From contig OX463814.1 of NCBI GenBank assembly GCA_949825045.1, positions 30,336,383 through 30,400,382 of the forward strand: 64,000 nt of DNA. The letters run 5' to 3'. The position numbers and the translations under genes are program-made. Below the pieces are notes generated by a model. The model was not told the DNA's origin and did not search any database. It saw only the letters and a list, made by a program, of their open reading frames with translations. The number at the start of each line of letters is the position of its first letter. Position 1 is the first letter of the stretch. Shown in pieces: positions 21,126 to 34,825 of the stretch. Origin of the DNA: Argyresthia goedartella (lineage: Eukaryota; Arthropoda; Insecta; Lepidoptera; Argyresthiidae).

Positions 21126-22848
21126 ATGATTTGTACAGTATGCAAAGTATTCGTGTATACAAACGAGTCACTCACATGCTCGAACTGTAATAACCATTTT
21201 CATCACAATTGCCTGAATATCACCACAGCACATTATATGGCCAACACCGGGCGATGGAAGAATTTTAAATGTGATGCATGTCAACACCCGCAGCAAGTAA
21301 GTCCACATAAACAGGAATACTCGGATACATCGTCATCCTCGAACAGCAAGAACACTACTCCATTCACTTCTTCTTCAGCTAATGTAAATGTCACAAAATG
21401 AGGGCCTCGTAAGTTGATTACCAGCTTACACGAACTGCAAGACTCGCATGACGTATTATCTGTCTTGGATCTCAGCTATCGAAGCCTGCGATATAAGAAG
21501 CGAGGAGAAACTGGAGGAACTGCAAGAAAATAACGACAAGCTACGCATAAAACTTGACACAGCAAACACTGAGATAGAAAACCTGAACCTGGAGATTGCT
21601 ACCCTGAATAGAATACTGGCAGATAAAAATAAAAAATTGAATTATATAAAGCTGTACGTCTTGATGAAACCATGAACAAACAGAAATCGTACCCAAAATT
21701 TTACTCTCCCCAGTACCGCAAAATACAGGTCGGGTATCCACGAAAATCGCCGATAGAGTTTACCAGTCGTGTTGTTACACAGATGTAGCCAAAGGACACA
21801 ATCGTGAACAAGTTGCCAAATCAAGACAATAAATTGTTGACTAGCATTCCGGATGGTTTGTCAGGCGAAACCCCTCTGTTTCGACCTGAAAATGTATTGG
21901 CATCAATACCATGAACAAACAGAAATCGTACCCAAAATTTTACTCTCCCTAGTACCGCAAAATACAGGTCGGGTATCCACGAAAATCGCCGATAGAGTTT
22001 ACCAGTCGTGTTGTTACACAGATGGAGCCAAAGGACACAATCGTGAACAAGTTGCCAAATCAAGACAATAAATTGTTGACTAGCATTCCGGATGGTTTGT
22101 CAGGTGAAACCCCTCTGTTTCGACCTGAAAATGTATTGGCATCAATACGAGCGATCGACTCCCAAAAACTTAGTAACACTCTGAGTAATACAAAATCAAC
22201 AACGCAACCACCACAAGAGCGACGACGTGTTATGATTCTATCGGATGAACAGGGCAGAGGAATGTGTAACCGTCTCCAAGGACTCTTAGGGGAAGAATTT
22301 AGAGTAGAGTCGGTCATCAAACCGTACGCCACCATGGGCAAGGTGCTAGAATCTTGTTCTCTATTATGCAAGAGTTATGGGAAAAATGACCACATAGTCA
22401 TATTAGGAGGTTCAAACGACAAAGATCCTATTAGGCTAAAATTTTTACTTTACTATAATTTAAATTCACTTGTAAATTCGAATGTAATACTCTGCAACGT
22501 CGTCAGCACAAATGCGAATTTAAAAGAAAAAAGAATATTAACTCCACATTTAGGTATTTGTGCTCTCGATTTACACATGCAACCTACTTAGATATAAATG
22601 ACAATGAATGCTCAAATAGAATAAAACTTAACAAATTATTTACATGCAGAAATTTGACAAAAGAAATCACTGTATCCTCAAACTACGCCAAAACACAAGA
22701 GCAGCTACCTCTAGCAGTAAATTCTGGAACTAAGACAAACTAGGTAACTTCGGTTGATATGCATACTCAGACTGACTCGGTTACTTCTTCGGATTATAAT
22801 TCAAATACTGAGAAGCAGCCAAAGACCCTAAAATTTTTTCGTGCATAA
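21126..22848 (+). pseudogene. LINE ORF1 (unit 3)
   Basis: Same domains and same inactivating changes as unit 1; 239-bp duplication at 21671-22148. Confidence 0.75.
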
Positions 22849-22869
22849 TCATAGAAATGATTGCAATAA

Positions 22870-24001
22870 TACTGTATCAAGTTTTTTAGTAATGCATCAA
22901 AATATTCAGGCATTTTTCCAGACAGATTAAAGATAAGCATTGTAAAACCTTTATTCAAAAAAGGTGATAAGAATCTTATAGAAAATTATAGACCTGTTAC
23001 CCTAATACCAATATTTTCGAAACTCTTTGAAAAAGTAATGCATAATAAACTTTCATCTTTTTTGTCAAAGTATAATATTATAACCGAAAATCAATACGGG
23101 TTTCAAAGAGAAAAATCTACAACTCTAGCAACATTTAATTTGGTAAACGACATACTTCACAGACTAAACGATGATAACTATGTGACAATTCTATTCTTTG
23201 ACATGTCAAAGGCATTCGATTTCGTGTCCCACAAGCTGCTTATGACAAAACTTTATACATACGGTGTAAGAGAACCGGCATATAACTGGGTTCAAACCTA
23301 CCTAAAAAATAGGTCTCAAACTGTAGAGATTACCGGATTTGATGCCGCAAGGAATTTAAAAACTTACAAATCCGAACCTAAATTTAATAAATTCGGCGTG
23401 TCTCAAGGTAGTGTACTCGGACCGCTCCTATTTCTGCTCTACATTAACGATATTACTGAAATTACTAAGTATAGAAATATATTATTCGCTGATGACATAA
23501 CAGTAATTATAGCAACACCAAAACTACATTCATTATCAATACATGAAAAGGAAATAAATGACGTAATATTAAATACTATTAATTGGCTAAATAAAAATAA
23601 TTTAAATATAAATATTAATAAAACCTGTTATATCAATTTCAATAATATAAATAATCTTAATGTATCACATAATAATATAATTGTTAAAAATGCTGAATGT
23701 GTTAGATTTTTGGGTATTGACATTGATAATAAATTACATTGGAAATTTCAAATAGATCGCGTTTGCAATAAATTAAATAGGTTTTCGTATGCTCTTGGTA
23801 AGCAGACTAGAGTGGATAGCAGAGACACAGCATTAATAGCATATTTTGCATACGTAGAGTCAGTACTGAGATACGGGTTGCTTGTTTGGGGAAACAGCAC
23901 AGACGTCAACAAGGCATTTGTGGCTCAAAAGAAATGTATTAGATCAATCGTAGGAGTTGCCCCAGACGTATCATGTAAACAATTATTTAAAGCTCTATAT
24001 A
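22870..24001 (+). pseudogene. LINE RT domain (unit 3)
   Basis: RT open and identical in motif content to unit 1, running on to 24435 through the mariner TIR. Units 1-3 are the only ones with an uninterrupted RT-to-TIR frame. Confidence 0.9.
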
Positions 24002-25291
24002 CACAGTCAGGTCATAAGTTCTGTCACACAATAAAAACTTTTGAATTTAGAACGCTGGCCACAAAAAAGTTTATAGAATTCGAATTTCGAATTTTTCATG
24101 AAAATAAAAATGTGTACTTTTTAGAATTTTCCTCATTTTTAAATATGGAGTGGACACTTAAAGAAAACCGTGTCGCAGTTATTGCGTTGCATCGTTGCGG
24201 TTACGCGCCAATTCAGATTTTCGACTTACTGAAAAATTTGAATATAACCAAAAGATTCGTTTATCGTACCATAAAACGATACAATGAAGACTCTAGTGTA
24301 GATGACAGGTCAAGAAGTGGTCGCCCTCGCTCTGTTAGGACTCCAGCAGTGATAAAAGCTGTGAAGGCGCGAATTCAAAGAAATCCCATACGTAAGCAGA
24401 AACTGTTGGCCCTTCAGATGGCGTTAAGCAGTTAAATGAAGACTTAGGGCTTAGGGCATATCGAAAAAAAACAGGACATCGTTTGGACGCTCGTTTAATG
24501 GACCTGAGACTGAAGAGATGCCGCGCTTTGTTGAAGCGGTACGCGGGAAAAAAGCATCGGGAAATTCTTTTTGCGGATGAAAAAAATTTCACCGTGGTAG
24601 AGAGCTACAATAAACAAAATGATAAGGTGTACGCACACAGCAGTGAAGAAGCGAGCAACCGTATTCCGCGTGTCCAACGAGGTCATTTTCCATCCTCGCT
24701 CATTGTTTGTTTGGGAGTCTCTTATTGGGGCTTAACTGAGGTACATTTTTGTGAGAAAGGCGTAAAAACGAATGCAGTTGTGTATCAAAATACAGTCCTC
24801 AAGAACCTTGTGGAACCTGTTTCTCATACCATGTTTAATAACAGGCACTGGGTTTTCCAACAAGATTCTGCGCCAGCTCATAGAGCGAAAAGCACACAAG
24901 ACTGGCTGGCGGCGCGTGAAATCGACTTCATCCGGCACGAAGACTGGCCCTCCTCCAGTCCAGATTTGAGTCCGTTAGATTACAAGATATGGCAATACTT
25001 TGAGGAAAAGGCCTGCTCAAAGCCTCATCCTGATTTGGAGTCACTCAAGGCATACTTGATTAAGGCAGCCGCCGATATTGACATGGACCTCGTTCGTGCT
25101 GTGATAGACGACTGGCCGCGCAGAATAAAGGCCTGTATTCAAAATCGCGGGGGTCATTTTGAATAAACTTTATTACCATAAGAATCTATGTTTTATTAAC
25201 TTCATTTTGCTATATAAACGATTACATAAATAATAAACATGTCTAAATTATTTCATATTGCACATGTGACAGAACTTATGACCTGACTATG
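24002..25291 (+). mobile_element. maT-type mariner (unit 3)
   Basis: 1,290 bp, same TIRs and TA flanks. Transposase pieces 24145-24435 and 24483-25166, with the shared frameshift. Confidence 0.92.
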
Positions 25292-25293
25292 TA

Positions 25294-25606
25294 TATTGCC
25301 TCTACCCTGCCTTTATGTATAGAAGTAGCTACATTTGTGATGCAAAATAAAAAAATGTTTACAGAAGCGAAAAACCTAACATCTAGGAGTCTAAAGAAAC
25401 CTAACAAACTTACCCTTGATGTGATCCCAAAAAGTGCAAGATTTACAAAAAACTGCTACGCTATGTGCACAACAATTTGGAACAAATTACCAAGTCACCA
25501 CCAAATTATAAGTAACAAACAGAAATTTAAAAAAGTTATAAAATATTGGTTAATGCAACATGTTTTCTACTCGATTAAGGAATTCCTAGCACATAATGTT
25601 AAAATT
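25294..25606 (+). pseudogene. LINE ORF2 C-terminal end (unit 3)
   Basis: Open to the unit junction; the frame then ends at 25672, because unit 4 begins with a TGG-to-TAG change (CTTTAGTGGAC) not present in units 1-3. Confidence 0.85.
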
Positions 25607-25807
25607 AACATAAACTTAAGTACACAAAACATAAAAAGAAGTTTGTTGATCATTTATCTAAACACACTTTAGTGGACATTTATCCATTCTGGCAGTAATT
25701 TCGAATTTATTGGTAGTAAAATAGGTGCGCTTTTTGTAATCGTTTAAACATAAGCCCTATTCTTACTGTTTTCGTATTATAAGGGTGGAGGGGAGGGGGG
25801 AATAAAC

Positions 25808-27136
25808 GGGAATGTTGATATTTCCATACTGGCCTTCTCGTCATGGTTCCCATGGCTAAACAGTTTACGTCTAACGGACATCGTTTTCCTAAACGACGCT
25901 TTACGATCTCATTCCAGGATGCATCTATCACAGCAGACGACCCTGGATGCCCCAGTAGTCTCAGGCAGGCCTTCAGACGTTGAGGAGTTCAAAGCGAAGC
26001 GTTAGCGCTTATGATAGCTTCTGTTTCGGCCAACACCCTAAAGCAGTATAATTCCTGTTTGAGATTATGGCGGAGCTACTGCACGAATAATATTTGTAAT
26101 TTTTTGGACCCTTCAATAGCGTCTGTAATTAAATTTTTAACAGAACAATTTCAGAAATGAGCATCACATGACTCACTAAACAGCCACCGGTAAGTTTTTT
26201 CATTAGTTTTATAAGAAATAAATAATAATAAATAGCTTCCGATGAACAAACAAATAGACTCCTAAATGGTAATTTTAGAATTAGGCCTAGACTATCTAAA
26301 TAAAGGCAAGTTTGGGACCCTCAAATAGTTCTCAACTTCGTATCGGACTGGTACCTTAATATAAATTTACCTCTTGATAAATTAACTAAAAAAAAATACT
26401 ATTCTTATTGCATTGTCCTGTTTAAACATTATCACTAATTATAATCAATAATATATTGTGATTTCACAAAGTCAAATGATCGTAACTGTGTCAGATCTTA
26501 TAAAAAATCTTTGCTCCAGGGCTTAAGCAGACGGCTTTGTTACTGCCTTACTTTAATCAGAAGCCAAATGTTTGTCCAGCAAAATGTATTGAAGATTATT
26601 TAACTATAACCAAAAAATTGAGACAATCCTACGAAATAAGTAAATTATTCATCAAAAACCATCAGTCGATGGATAAAGGATGTGTTATAATAATAATAAT
26701 AATACCTTGGACATTATTTACACACATTGATCTAGCCCCAAACTAGGATTCCCTGTATCTTGGGTACTATTCAACGATACACATACTTATATAGATAAAT
26801 ATTATACTTAGATAGATAAACAACCATAACTAGGTTACAAACATCCGTTCTCCTTAAATAAATATTTTCCCCCAGCGGGACTCGAACCCGGGACCCTTGG
26901 CTTCGTAGGCAGGGTCACTGCCGACTCAGCCATTCGGGTCATGTTACCGGCGAGTGGGATTGATGTAGCGACGTTCAGCGCAGCACGCGTCACGCGCCGC
27001 CACATCGAGCGCGCACGCAGCTGGTATCACAGTAAATACTATCCGTAAGACAGCTAGCTGGACACCTAATTCACAACCATTTGCAAAGTTTTATAACCGT
27101 CCCGTCATCACAGAAAACTTTGCAAATGCATTAATT
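25808..27136 (+). pseudogene. DIRS-like tyrosine recombinase remnant (unit 4)
   Basis: As unit 2. AAATAAAGG in place of AAATATAGG turns the Tyr codon of LSKYRQ into a stop, one more than in units 1-3. Confidence 0.6.
26686..26940 (-). mobile_element. tRNA-derived SINE (unit 4)
   Basis: Equivalent to the unit 1 SINE, same flanks. Confidence 0.85.
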
Positions 27137-27975
27137 GTTTGCGTCTAATCAAAAATTTGTTTGATTTATCTATGGATATCTCATTAAGATAAAGATGCTT
27201 TATGATTTATTAGTATTATCAAGGGTATTTTGCTTAATTTCGTTAAAGTAAGGTTGTATACAGGTGGCGCTAGTTGCCATGTAAACATTGAGCTCCGTAT
27301 AAATAATCATTTTAATAGATAAAAGTACATAGAATTACAAAAAATCTGATTTTTTCGGTAAATAGTTGAATTGTGGAATTGTTATCCAATGATGAAAGCT
27401 AGTACAAACAATATTATAACAAAGTGATTACAAGTGAGTGCGAAGTGATAAAAACCAAACAAATCATATGTGTAATGCAACTGTGACGAACAAATATCCT
27501 GCGCAAGGTGAAAAGTGAAGAAAAACTACTAGTGCAATACTCTAAGACTGGATAAAACAATAAATATCACATAAACATCATAACAAGATAACGGTATTTT
27601 AACGATCACATTATCAGTCTACCGGCACTTAAAAGAGACAACACAGATCAACTACGCAGCGTGAGGTTATAAACCCTATATTTCGCTAACGTTTGTAACA
27701 CCTCGATAGCATAAACTACAACTTTTTTATTTTTCTTGAATATCGCCTAATTTACATGTGGATGTGTGGTTCGAATCCAGCAGAAAACGAAAAGTAAACA
27801 AAAAAAAACCATTTGCTTGGAATAAAAATTCTCGCCACTAGCGACATCTTAAATTATGAGTAGTATCACAGGAAATCATACTGACTTGGACTCTGCCACA
27901 AACTTGATCTAACTGCAACGCAAATTAATTAGTTCAAGGATCTGACAATAGAGGACGGTAATAGTGCTTGTAAGG

Positions 27976-29698
27976 ATGATTTGTACAGTATGCAAAGTAT
28001 TCGTGTATACAAACGAGTCACTCACATGCTCGAACTGTAATAACCATTTTCATCACAATTGCCTGAATATCACCACAGCACATTATATGGCCAACACCGG
28101 GCGATGGAAGAATTTTAAATGTGATGCATGTCAACACCCGCAGCAAGTAAGTCCACATAAACAGGAATACTCGGATACATCGTCATCCTCGAACAGCAAG
28201 AACACTACTCCATTCACTTCTTCTTCAGCTAATGTAAATGTCACAAAATGAGGGCCTCGTAAGTTGATTACCAGCTTACACGAACTGCAAGACTCGCATG
28301 ACGTATTATCTGTCTTGGATCTCAGCTATCGAAGCCTGCGATATAAGAAGCGAGGAGAAACTGGAGGAACTGCAAGAAAATAACGACAAGCTACGCATAA
28401 AACTTGACACAGCAAACACTGAGATAGAAAACCTGAACCTGGAGATTGCTACCCTGAATAGAATACTGGCAGATAAAAATAAAAAATTGAATTATATAAA
28501 GCTGTACGTCTTGATGAAACCATGAACAAACAGAAATCGTACCCAAAATTTTACTCTCCCCAGTACCGCAAAATACAGGTCGGGTATCCACGAAAATCGC
28601 CGATAGAGTTTACCAGTCGTGTTGTTACACAGATGTAGCCAAAGGACACAATCGTGAACAAGTTGCCAAATCAAGACAATAAATTGTTGACTAGCATTCC
28701 GGATGGTTTGTCAGGCGAAACCCCTCTGTTTCGACCTGAAAATGTATTGGCATCAATACCATGAACAAACAGAAATCGTACCCAAAATTTTACTCTCCCT
28801 AGTACCGCAAAATACAGGTCGGGTATCCACGAAAATCGCCGATAGAGTTTACCAGTCGTGTTGTTACACAGATGGAGCCAAAGGACACAATCGTGAACAA
28901 GTTGCCAAATCAAGACAATAAATTGTTGACTAGCATTCCGGATGGTTTGTCAGGTGAAACCCCTCTGTTTCGACCTGAAAATGTATTGGCATCAATACGA
29001 GCGATCGACTCCCAAAAACTTAGTAACACTCTGAGTAATACAAAATCAACAACGCAACCACCACAAGAGCGACGACGTGTTATGATTCTATCGGATGAAC
29101 AGGGCAGAGGAATGTGTAACCGTCTCCAAGGACTCTTAGGGGAAGAATTTAGAGTAGAGTCGGTCATCAAACCGTACGCCACCATGGGCAAGGTGCTAGA
29201 ATCTTGTTCTCTATTATGCAAGAGTTATGGGAAAAATGACCACATAGTCATATTAGGAGGTTCAAACGACAAAGATCCTATTAGGCTAAAATTTTTACTT
29301 TACTATAATTTAAATTCACTTGTAAATTCGAATGTAATACTCTGCAACGTCGTCAGCACAAATGCGAATTTAAAAGAAAAAAGAATATTAACTCCACATT
29401 TAGGTATTTGTGCTCTCGATTTACACATGCAACCTACTTAGATATAAATGACAATTAATGCTCAAATAGAATAAAACTTAACAAATTATTTACATGCAGA
29501 AATTTGACAAAAGAAATCACTGTATCCTCAAACTACGCCAAAACACAAGAGCAGCTACCTCTAGCAGTAAATTCTGGAACTAAGACAAACTAGGTAACTT
29601 CGGTTGATATGCATACTCAGACTGACTCGGTTACTTCTTCGGATTATAATTCAAATACTGAGAAGCAGCCAAAGACCCTAAAATTTTTTCGTGCATAA
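27976..29698 (+). pseudogene. LINE ORF1 (unit 4)
   Basis: As unit 1, plus GACAATTAATG (29451-29461), which adds a stop in the C-terminal frame (NDN-stop). 239-bp duplication at 28521-28998. Confidence 0.75.
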
Positions 29699-29719
29699 TC
29701 ATAGAAATGATTGCAATAA

Positions 29720-30851
29720 TACTGTATCAAGTTTTTTAGTAATGCATCAAAATATTCAGGCATTTTTCCAGACAGATTAAAGATAAGCATTGTAAAACCT
29801 TTATTCAAAAAAGGTGATAAGAATCTTATAGAAAATTATAGACCTGTTACCCTAATACCAATATTTTCGAAACTCTTTGAAAAAGTAATGCATAATAAAC
29901 TTTCATCTTTTTTGTCAAAGTATAATATTATAACCGAAAATCAATACGGGTTTCAAAGAGAAAAATCTACAACTCTAGCAACATTTAATTTGGTAAACGA
30001 CATACTTCACAGACTAAACGATGATAACTATGTGACAATTCTATTCTTTGACATGTCAAAGGCATTCGATTTCGTGTCCCACAAGCTGCTTATGACAAAA
30101 CTTTATACATACGGTGTAAGAGAACCGGCATATAACTGGGTTCAAACCTACCTAAAAAATAGGTCTCAAACTGTAGAGATTACCGGATTTGATGCCGCAA
30201 GGAATTTAAAAACTTACAAATCCGAACCTAAATTTAATAAATTCGGCGTGTCTCAAGGTAGTGTACTCGGACCGCTCCTATTTCTGCTCTACATTAACGA
30301 TATTACTGAAATTACTAAGTATAGAAATATATTATTCGCTGATGACATAACAGTAATTATAGCAACACCAAAACTACATTCATTATCAATACATGAAAAG
30401 GAAATAAATGACGTAATATTAAATACTATTAATTGGCTAAATAAAAATAATTTAAATATAAATATTAATAAAACCTGTTATATCAATTTCAATAATATAA
30501 ATAATCTTAATGTATCACATAATAATATAATTGTTAAAAATGCTGAATGTGTTAGATTTTTGGGTATTGACATTGATAATAAATTACATTAGAAATTTCA
30601 AATAGATCGCGTTTGCAATAAATTAAATAGGTTTTCGTATGCTCTTGGTAAGCAGACTAGAGTGGATAGCAGAGACACAGCATTAATAGCATATTTTGCA
30701 TACGTAGAGTCAGTACTGAGATACGGGTTGCTTGTTTGGGGAAACAGCACAGACGTCAACAAGGCATTTGTGGCTCAAAAGAAATGTATTAGATCAATCG
30801 TAGGAGTTGCCCCAGACGTATCATGTAAACAATTATTTAAAGCTCTATATA
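29720..30851 (+). pseudogene. LINE RT domain with premature stop (unit 4)
   Basis: RT motifs A-C intact, but TGG has become TAG at 30590-30592 (IDNKLH-stop), cutting off the thumb and the read-through into the mariner. The frame reopens from about 30662 to 31285. Confidence 0.9.
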
Positions 30852-32141
30852 CACAGTCAGGTCATAAGTTCTGTCACACAATAAAAACTTTTGAATTTAG
30901 AACGCTGGCCACAAAAAAGTTTATAGAATTCGAATTTCGAATTTTTCATGAAAATAAAAATGTGTACTTTTTAGAATTTTCCTCATTTTTAAATATGGAG
31001 TGGACACTTAAAGAAAACCGTGTCGCAGTTATTGCGTTGCATCGTTGCGGTTACGCGCCAATTCAGATTTTCGACTTACTGAAAAATTTGAATATAACCA
31101 AAAGATTCGTGTATCGTACCATAAAACGATACAATGAAGACTCTAGTGTAGATGACAGGTCAAGAAGTGGTCGCCCTCGCTCTGTTAGGACTCCAGCAGT
31201 GATAAAAGCTGTGAAGGCGCGAATTCAAAGAAATCCCATACGTAAGCAGAAACTGTTGGCCCTTCAGATGGCGTTAAGCAGTTAAATGAAGACTTAGGGC
31301 TTAGGGCATATCGAAAAAAAACAGGACATCGTTTGGACGCTCGTTTAATGGACCTGAGACTGAAGAGATGCCGCGCTTTGTTGAAGCGGTACGCGGGAAA
31401 AAAGCATCGGGAAATTCTTTTTGCGGATGAAAAAAATTTCACCGTGGTAGAGAGCTACAATAAACAAAATGATAAGGTGTACGCACACAGCAGTGAAGAA
31501 GCGAGCAACCGTATTCCGCGTGTCCAACGAGGTCATTTTCCATCCTCGCTCATTGTTTGTTTGGGAGTCTCTTATTGGGGCTTAACTGAGGTACATTTTT
31601 GTGAGAAAGGCGTAAAAACGAATGCAGTTGTGTATCAAAATACAGTCCTCAAGAACCTTGTGGAACCTGTTTCTCATACCATGTTTAATAACAGGCACTG
31701 GGTTTTCCAACAAGATTCTGCGCCAGCTCATAGAGCGAAAAGCACACAAGACTGGCTGGCGGCGCGTGAAATCGACTTCATCCGGCACGAAGACTGGCCC
31801 TCCTCCAGTCCAGATTTGAGTCCGTTAGATTACAAGATATGGCAATACTTTGAGGAAAAGGCCTGCTCAAAGCCTCATCCTGATTTGGAGTCACTCAAGG
31901 CATACTTGATTAAGGCAGCCGCCGATATTGACATGGACCTCGTTCGTGCTGTGATAGACGACTGGCCGCGCAGAATAAAGGCCTGTATTCAAAATCGCGG
32001 GGGTCATTTTGAATAAACTTTATTACCATAAGAATCTATGTTTTATTAACTTCATTTTGCTATATAAACGATTACATAAATAATAAACATGTCTAAATTA
32101 TTTCATATTGCACATGTGACAGAACTTATGACCTGACTATG
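30852..32141 (+). mobile_element. maT-type mariner (unit 4)
   Basis: 1,290 bp, same TIRs and TA flanks. Transposase pieces 30995-31285 and 31333-32016; a T-to-G change near 31111 (GTGTATCG) is synonymous (Val). Confidence 0.92.
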
Positions 32142-32143
32142 TA

Positions 32144-32456
32144 TATTGCCTCTACCCTGCCTTTATGTATAGAAGTAGCTACATTTGTGATGCAAAATAA
32201 AAAAATGTTTACAGAAGCGAAAAACCTAACATCTAGGAGTCTAAAGAAACCTAACAAACTTACCCTTGATGTGATCCCAAAAAGTGCAAGATTTACAAAA
32301 AACTGCTACGCTATGTGCACAACAATTTGGAACAAATTACCAAGTCACCACCAAATTATAAGTAACAAACAGAAATTTAAAAAAGTTATAAAATATTGGT
32401 TAATGCAACATGTTTTCTACTCGATTAAGGAATTCCTAGCACATAATGTTAAAATT
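32144..32456 (+). pseudogene. LINE ORF2 C-terminal end (unit 4)
   Basis: As unit 3; the frame stops at 32522, just inside unit 5, at the CTTTAGTGGAC variant. Confidence 0.85.
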
Positions 32457-32657
32457 AACATAAACTTAAGTACACAAAACATAAAAAGAAGTTTGTTGAT
32501 CATTTATCTAAACACACTTTAGTGGACATTTATCCATTCTGGCAGTAATTTCGAATTTATTGGTAGTAAAATAGGTGCGCTTTTTGTAATCGTTTAAACA
32601 TAAGCCCTATTCTTACTGTTTTCGTATTATAAGGGTGGAGGGGAGGGGGGAATAAAC

Positions 32658-33986
32658 GGGAATGTTGATATTTCCATACTGGCCTTCTCGTCATGGTTCC
32701 CATGGCTAAACAGTTTACGTCTAACGGACATCGTTTTCCTAAACGACGCTTTACGATCTCATTCCAGGATGCATCTATCACAGCAGACGACCCTGGATGC
32801 CCCAGTAGTCTCAGGCAGGCCTTCAGACGTTGAGGAGTTCAAAGCGAAGCGTTAGCGCTTATGATAGCTTCTGTTTCGGCCAACACCCTAAAGCAGTATA
32901 ATTCCTGTTTGAGATTATGGCGGAGCTACTGCACGAATAATATTTGTAATTTTTTGGACCCTTCAATAGCGTCTGTAATTAAATTTTTAACAGAACAATT
33001 TCAGAAATGAGCATCACATGACTCACTAAACAGCCACCGGTAAGTTTTTTCATTAGTTTTATAAGAAATAAATAATAATAAATAGCTTCCGATGAACAAA
33101 CAAATAGACTCCTAAATGGTAATTTTAGAATTAGGCCTAGACTATCTAAATAAAGGCAAGTTTGGGACCCTCAAATAGTTCTCAACTTCGTATCGGACTG
33201 GTACCTTAATATAAATTTACCTCTTGATAAATTAACTAAAAAAAAATACTATTCTTATTGCATTGTCCTGTTTAAACATTATCACTAATTATAATCAATA
33301 ATATATTGTGATTTCACAAAGTCAAATGATCGTAACTGTGTCAGATCTTATAAAAAATCTTTGCTCCAGGGCTTAAGCAGACGGCTTTGTTACTGCCTTA
33401 CTTTAATCAGAAGCCAAATGTTTGTCCAGCAAAATGTATTGAAGATTATTTAACTATAACCAAAAAATTGAGACAATCCTACGAAATAAGTAAATTATTC
33501 ATCAAAAACCATCAGTCGATGGATAAAGGATGTGTTATAATAATAATAATAATACCTTGGACATTATTTACACACATTGATCTAGCCCCAAACTAGGATT
33601 CCCTGTATCTTGGGTACTATTCAACGATACACATACTTATATAGATAAATATTATACTTAGATAGATAAACAACCATAACTAGGTTACAAACATCCGTTC
33701 TCCTTAAATAAATATTTTCCCCCAGCGGGACTCGAACCCGGGACCCTTGGCTTCGTAGGCAGGGTCACTGCCGACTCAGCCATTCGGGTCATGTTACCGG
33801 CGAGTGGGATTGATGTAGCGACGTTCAGCGCAGCACGCGTCACGCGCCGCCACATCGAGCGCGCACGCAGCTGGTATCACAGTAAATACTATCCGTAAGA
33901 CAGCTAGCTGGACACCTAATTCACAACCATTTGCAAAGTTTTATAACCGTCCCGTCATCACAGAAAACTTTGCAAATGCATTAATT
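32658..33986 (+). pseudogene. DIRS-like tyrosine recombinase remnant (unit 5)
   Basis: Same state as unit 4, including the Tyr-to-stop change at AAATAAAGG. Confidence 0.6.
33536..33790 (-). mobile_element. tRNA-derived SINE (unit 5)
   Basis: Equivalent to the unit 1 SINE, same flanks. Confidence 0.85.
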
Positions 33987-34825
33987 GTTTGCGTCTAATC
34001 AAAAATTTGTTTGATTTATCTATGGATATCTCATTAAGATAAAGATGCTTTATGATTTATTAGTATTATCAAGGGTATTTTGCTTAATTTCGTTAAAGTA
34101 AGGTTGTATACAGGTGGCGCTAGTTGCCATGTAAACATTGAGCTCCGTATAAATAATCATTTTAATAGATAAAAGTACATAGAATTACAAAAAATCTGAT
34201 TTTTTCGGTAAATAGTTGAATTGTGGAATTGTTATCCAATGATGAAAGCTAGTACAAACAATATTATAACAAAGTGATTACAAGTGAGTGCGAAGTGATA
34301 AAAACCAAACAAATCATATGTGTAATGCAACTGTGACGAACAAATATCCTGCGCAAGGTGAAAAGTGAAGAAAAACTACTAGTGCAATACTCTAAGACTG
34401 GATAAAACAATAAATATCACATAAACATCATAACAAGATAACGGTATTTTAACGATCACATTATCAGTCTACCGGCACTTAAAAGAGACAACACAGATCA
34501 ACTACGCAGCGTGAGGTTATAAACCCTATATTTCGCTAACGTTTGTAACACCTCGATAGCATAAACTACAACTTTTTTATTTTTCTTGAATATCGCCTAA
34601 TTTACATGTGGATGTGTGGTTCGAATCCAGCAGAAAACGAAAAGTAAACAAAAAAAAACCATTTGCTTGGAATAAAAATTCTCGCCACTAGCGACATCTT
34701 AAATTATGAGTAGTATCACAGGAAATCATACTGACTTGGACTCTGCCACAAACTTGATCTAACTGCAACGCAAATTAATTAGTTCAAGGATCTGACAATA
34801 GAGGACGGTAATAGTGCTTGTAAGG

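Larger units (their letters stand above)
18750..25606 (+). repeat. Array unit 3 (6,857 bp)
   Basis: Shares GTAACC, TCAAAATTATG and AAACATCC with unit 1 but has the 222 bp like unit 2. Private: GGGAATATTGAT (GGGAATGTTGAT in 2, 4 and 5) and a 2-bp deletion giving TTAGGCCAGACTATC near 19428. Confidence 0.95.
25607..32456 (+). repeat. Array unit 4 (6,850 bp)
   Basis: Closest to unit 5. The two share an 8-bp deletion in the LINE leader, CTTTAGTGGAC, AAATAAAGGC, GACAATTAATG, a TAG in the RT thumb and ATTCGTGTATCG in the transposase, none found in units 1-3. It also shares unit 2's ATAACC / TCAAAAATTTG / AAATATCC haplotype. Confidence 0.95.
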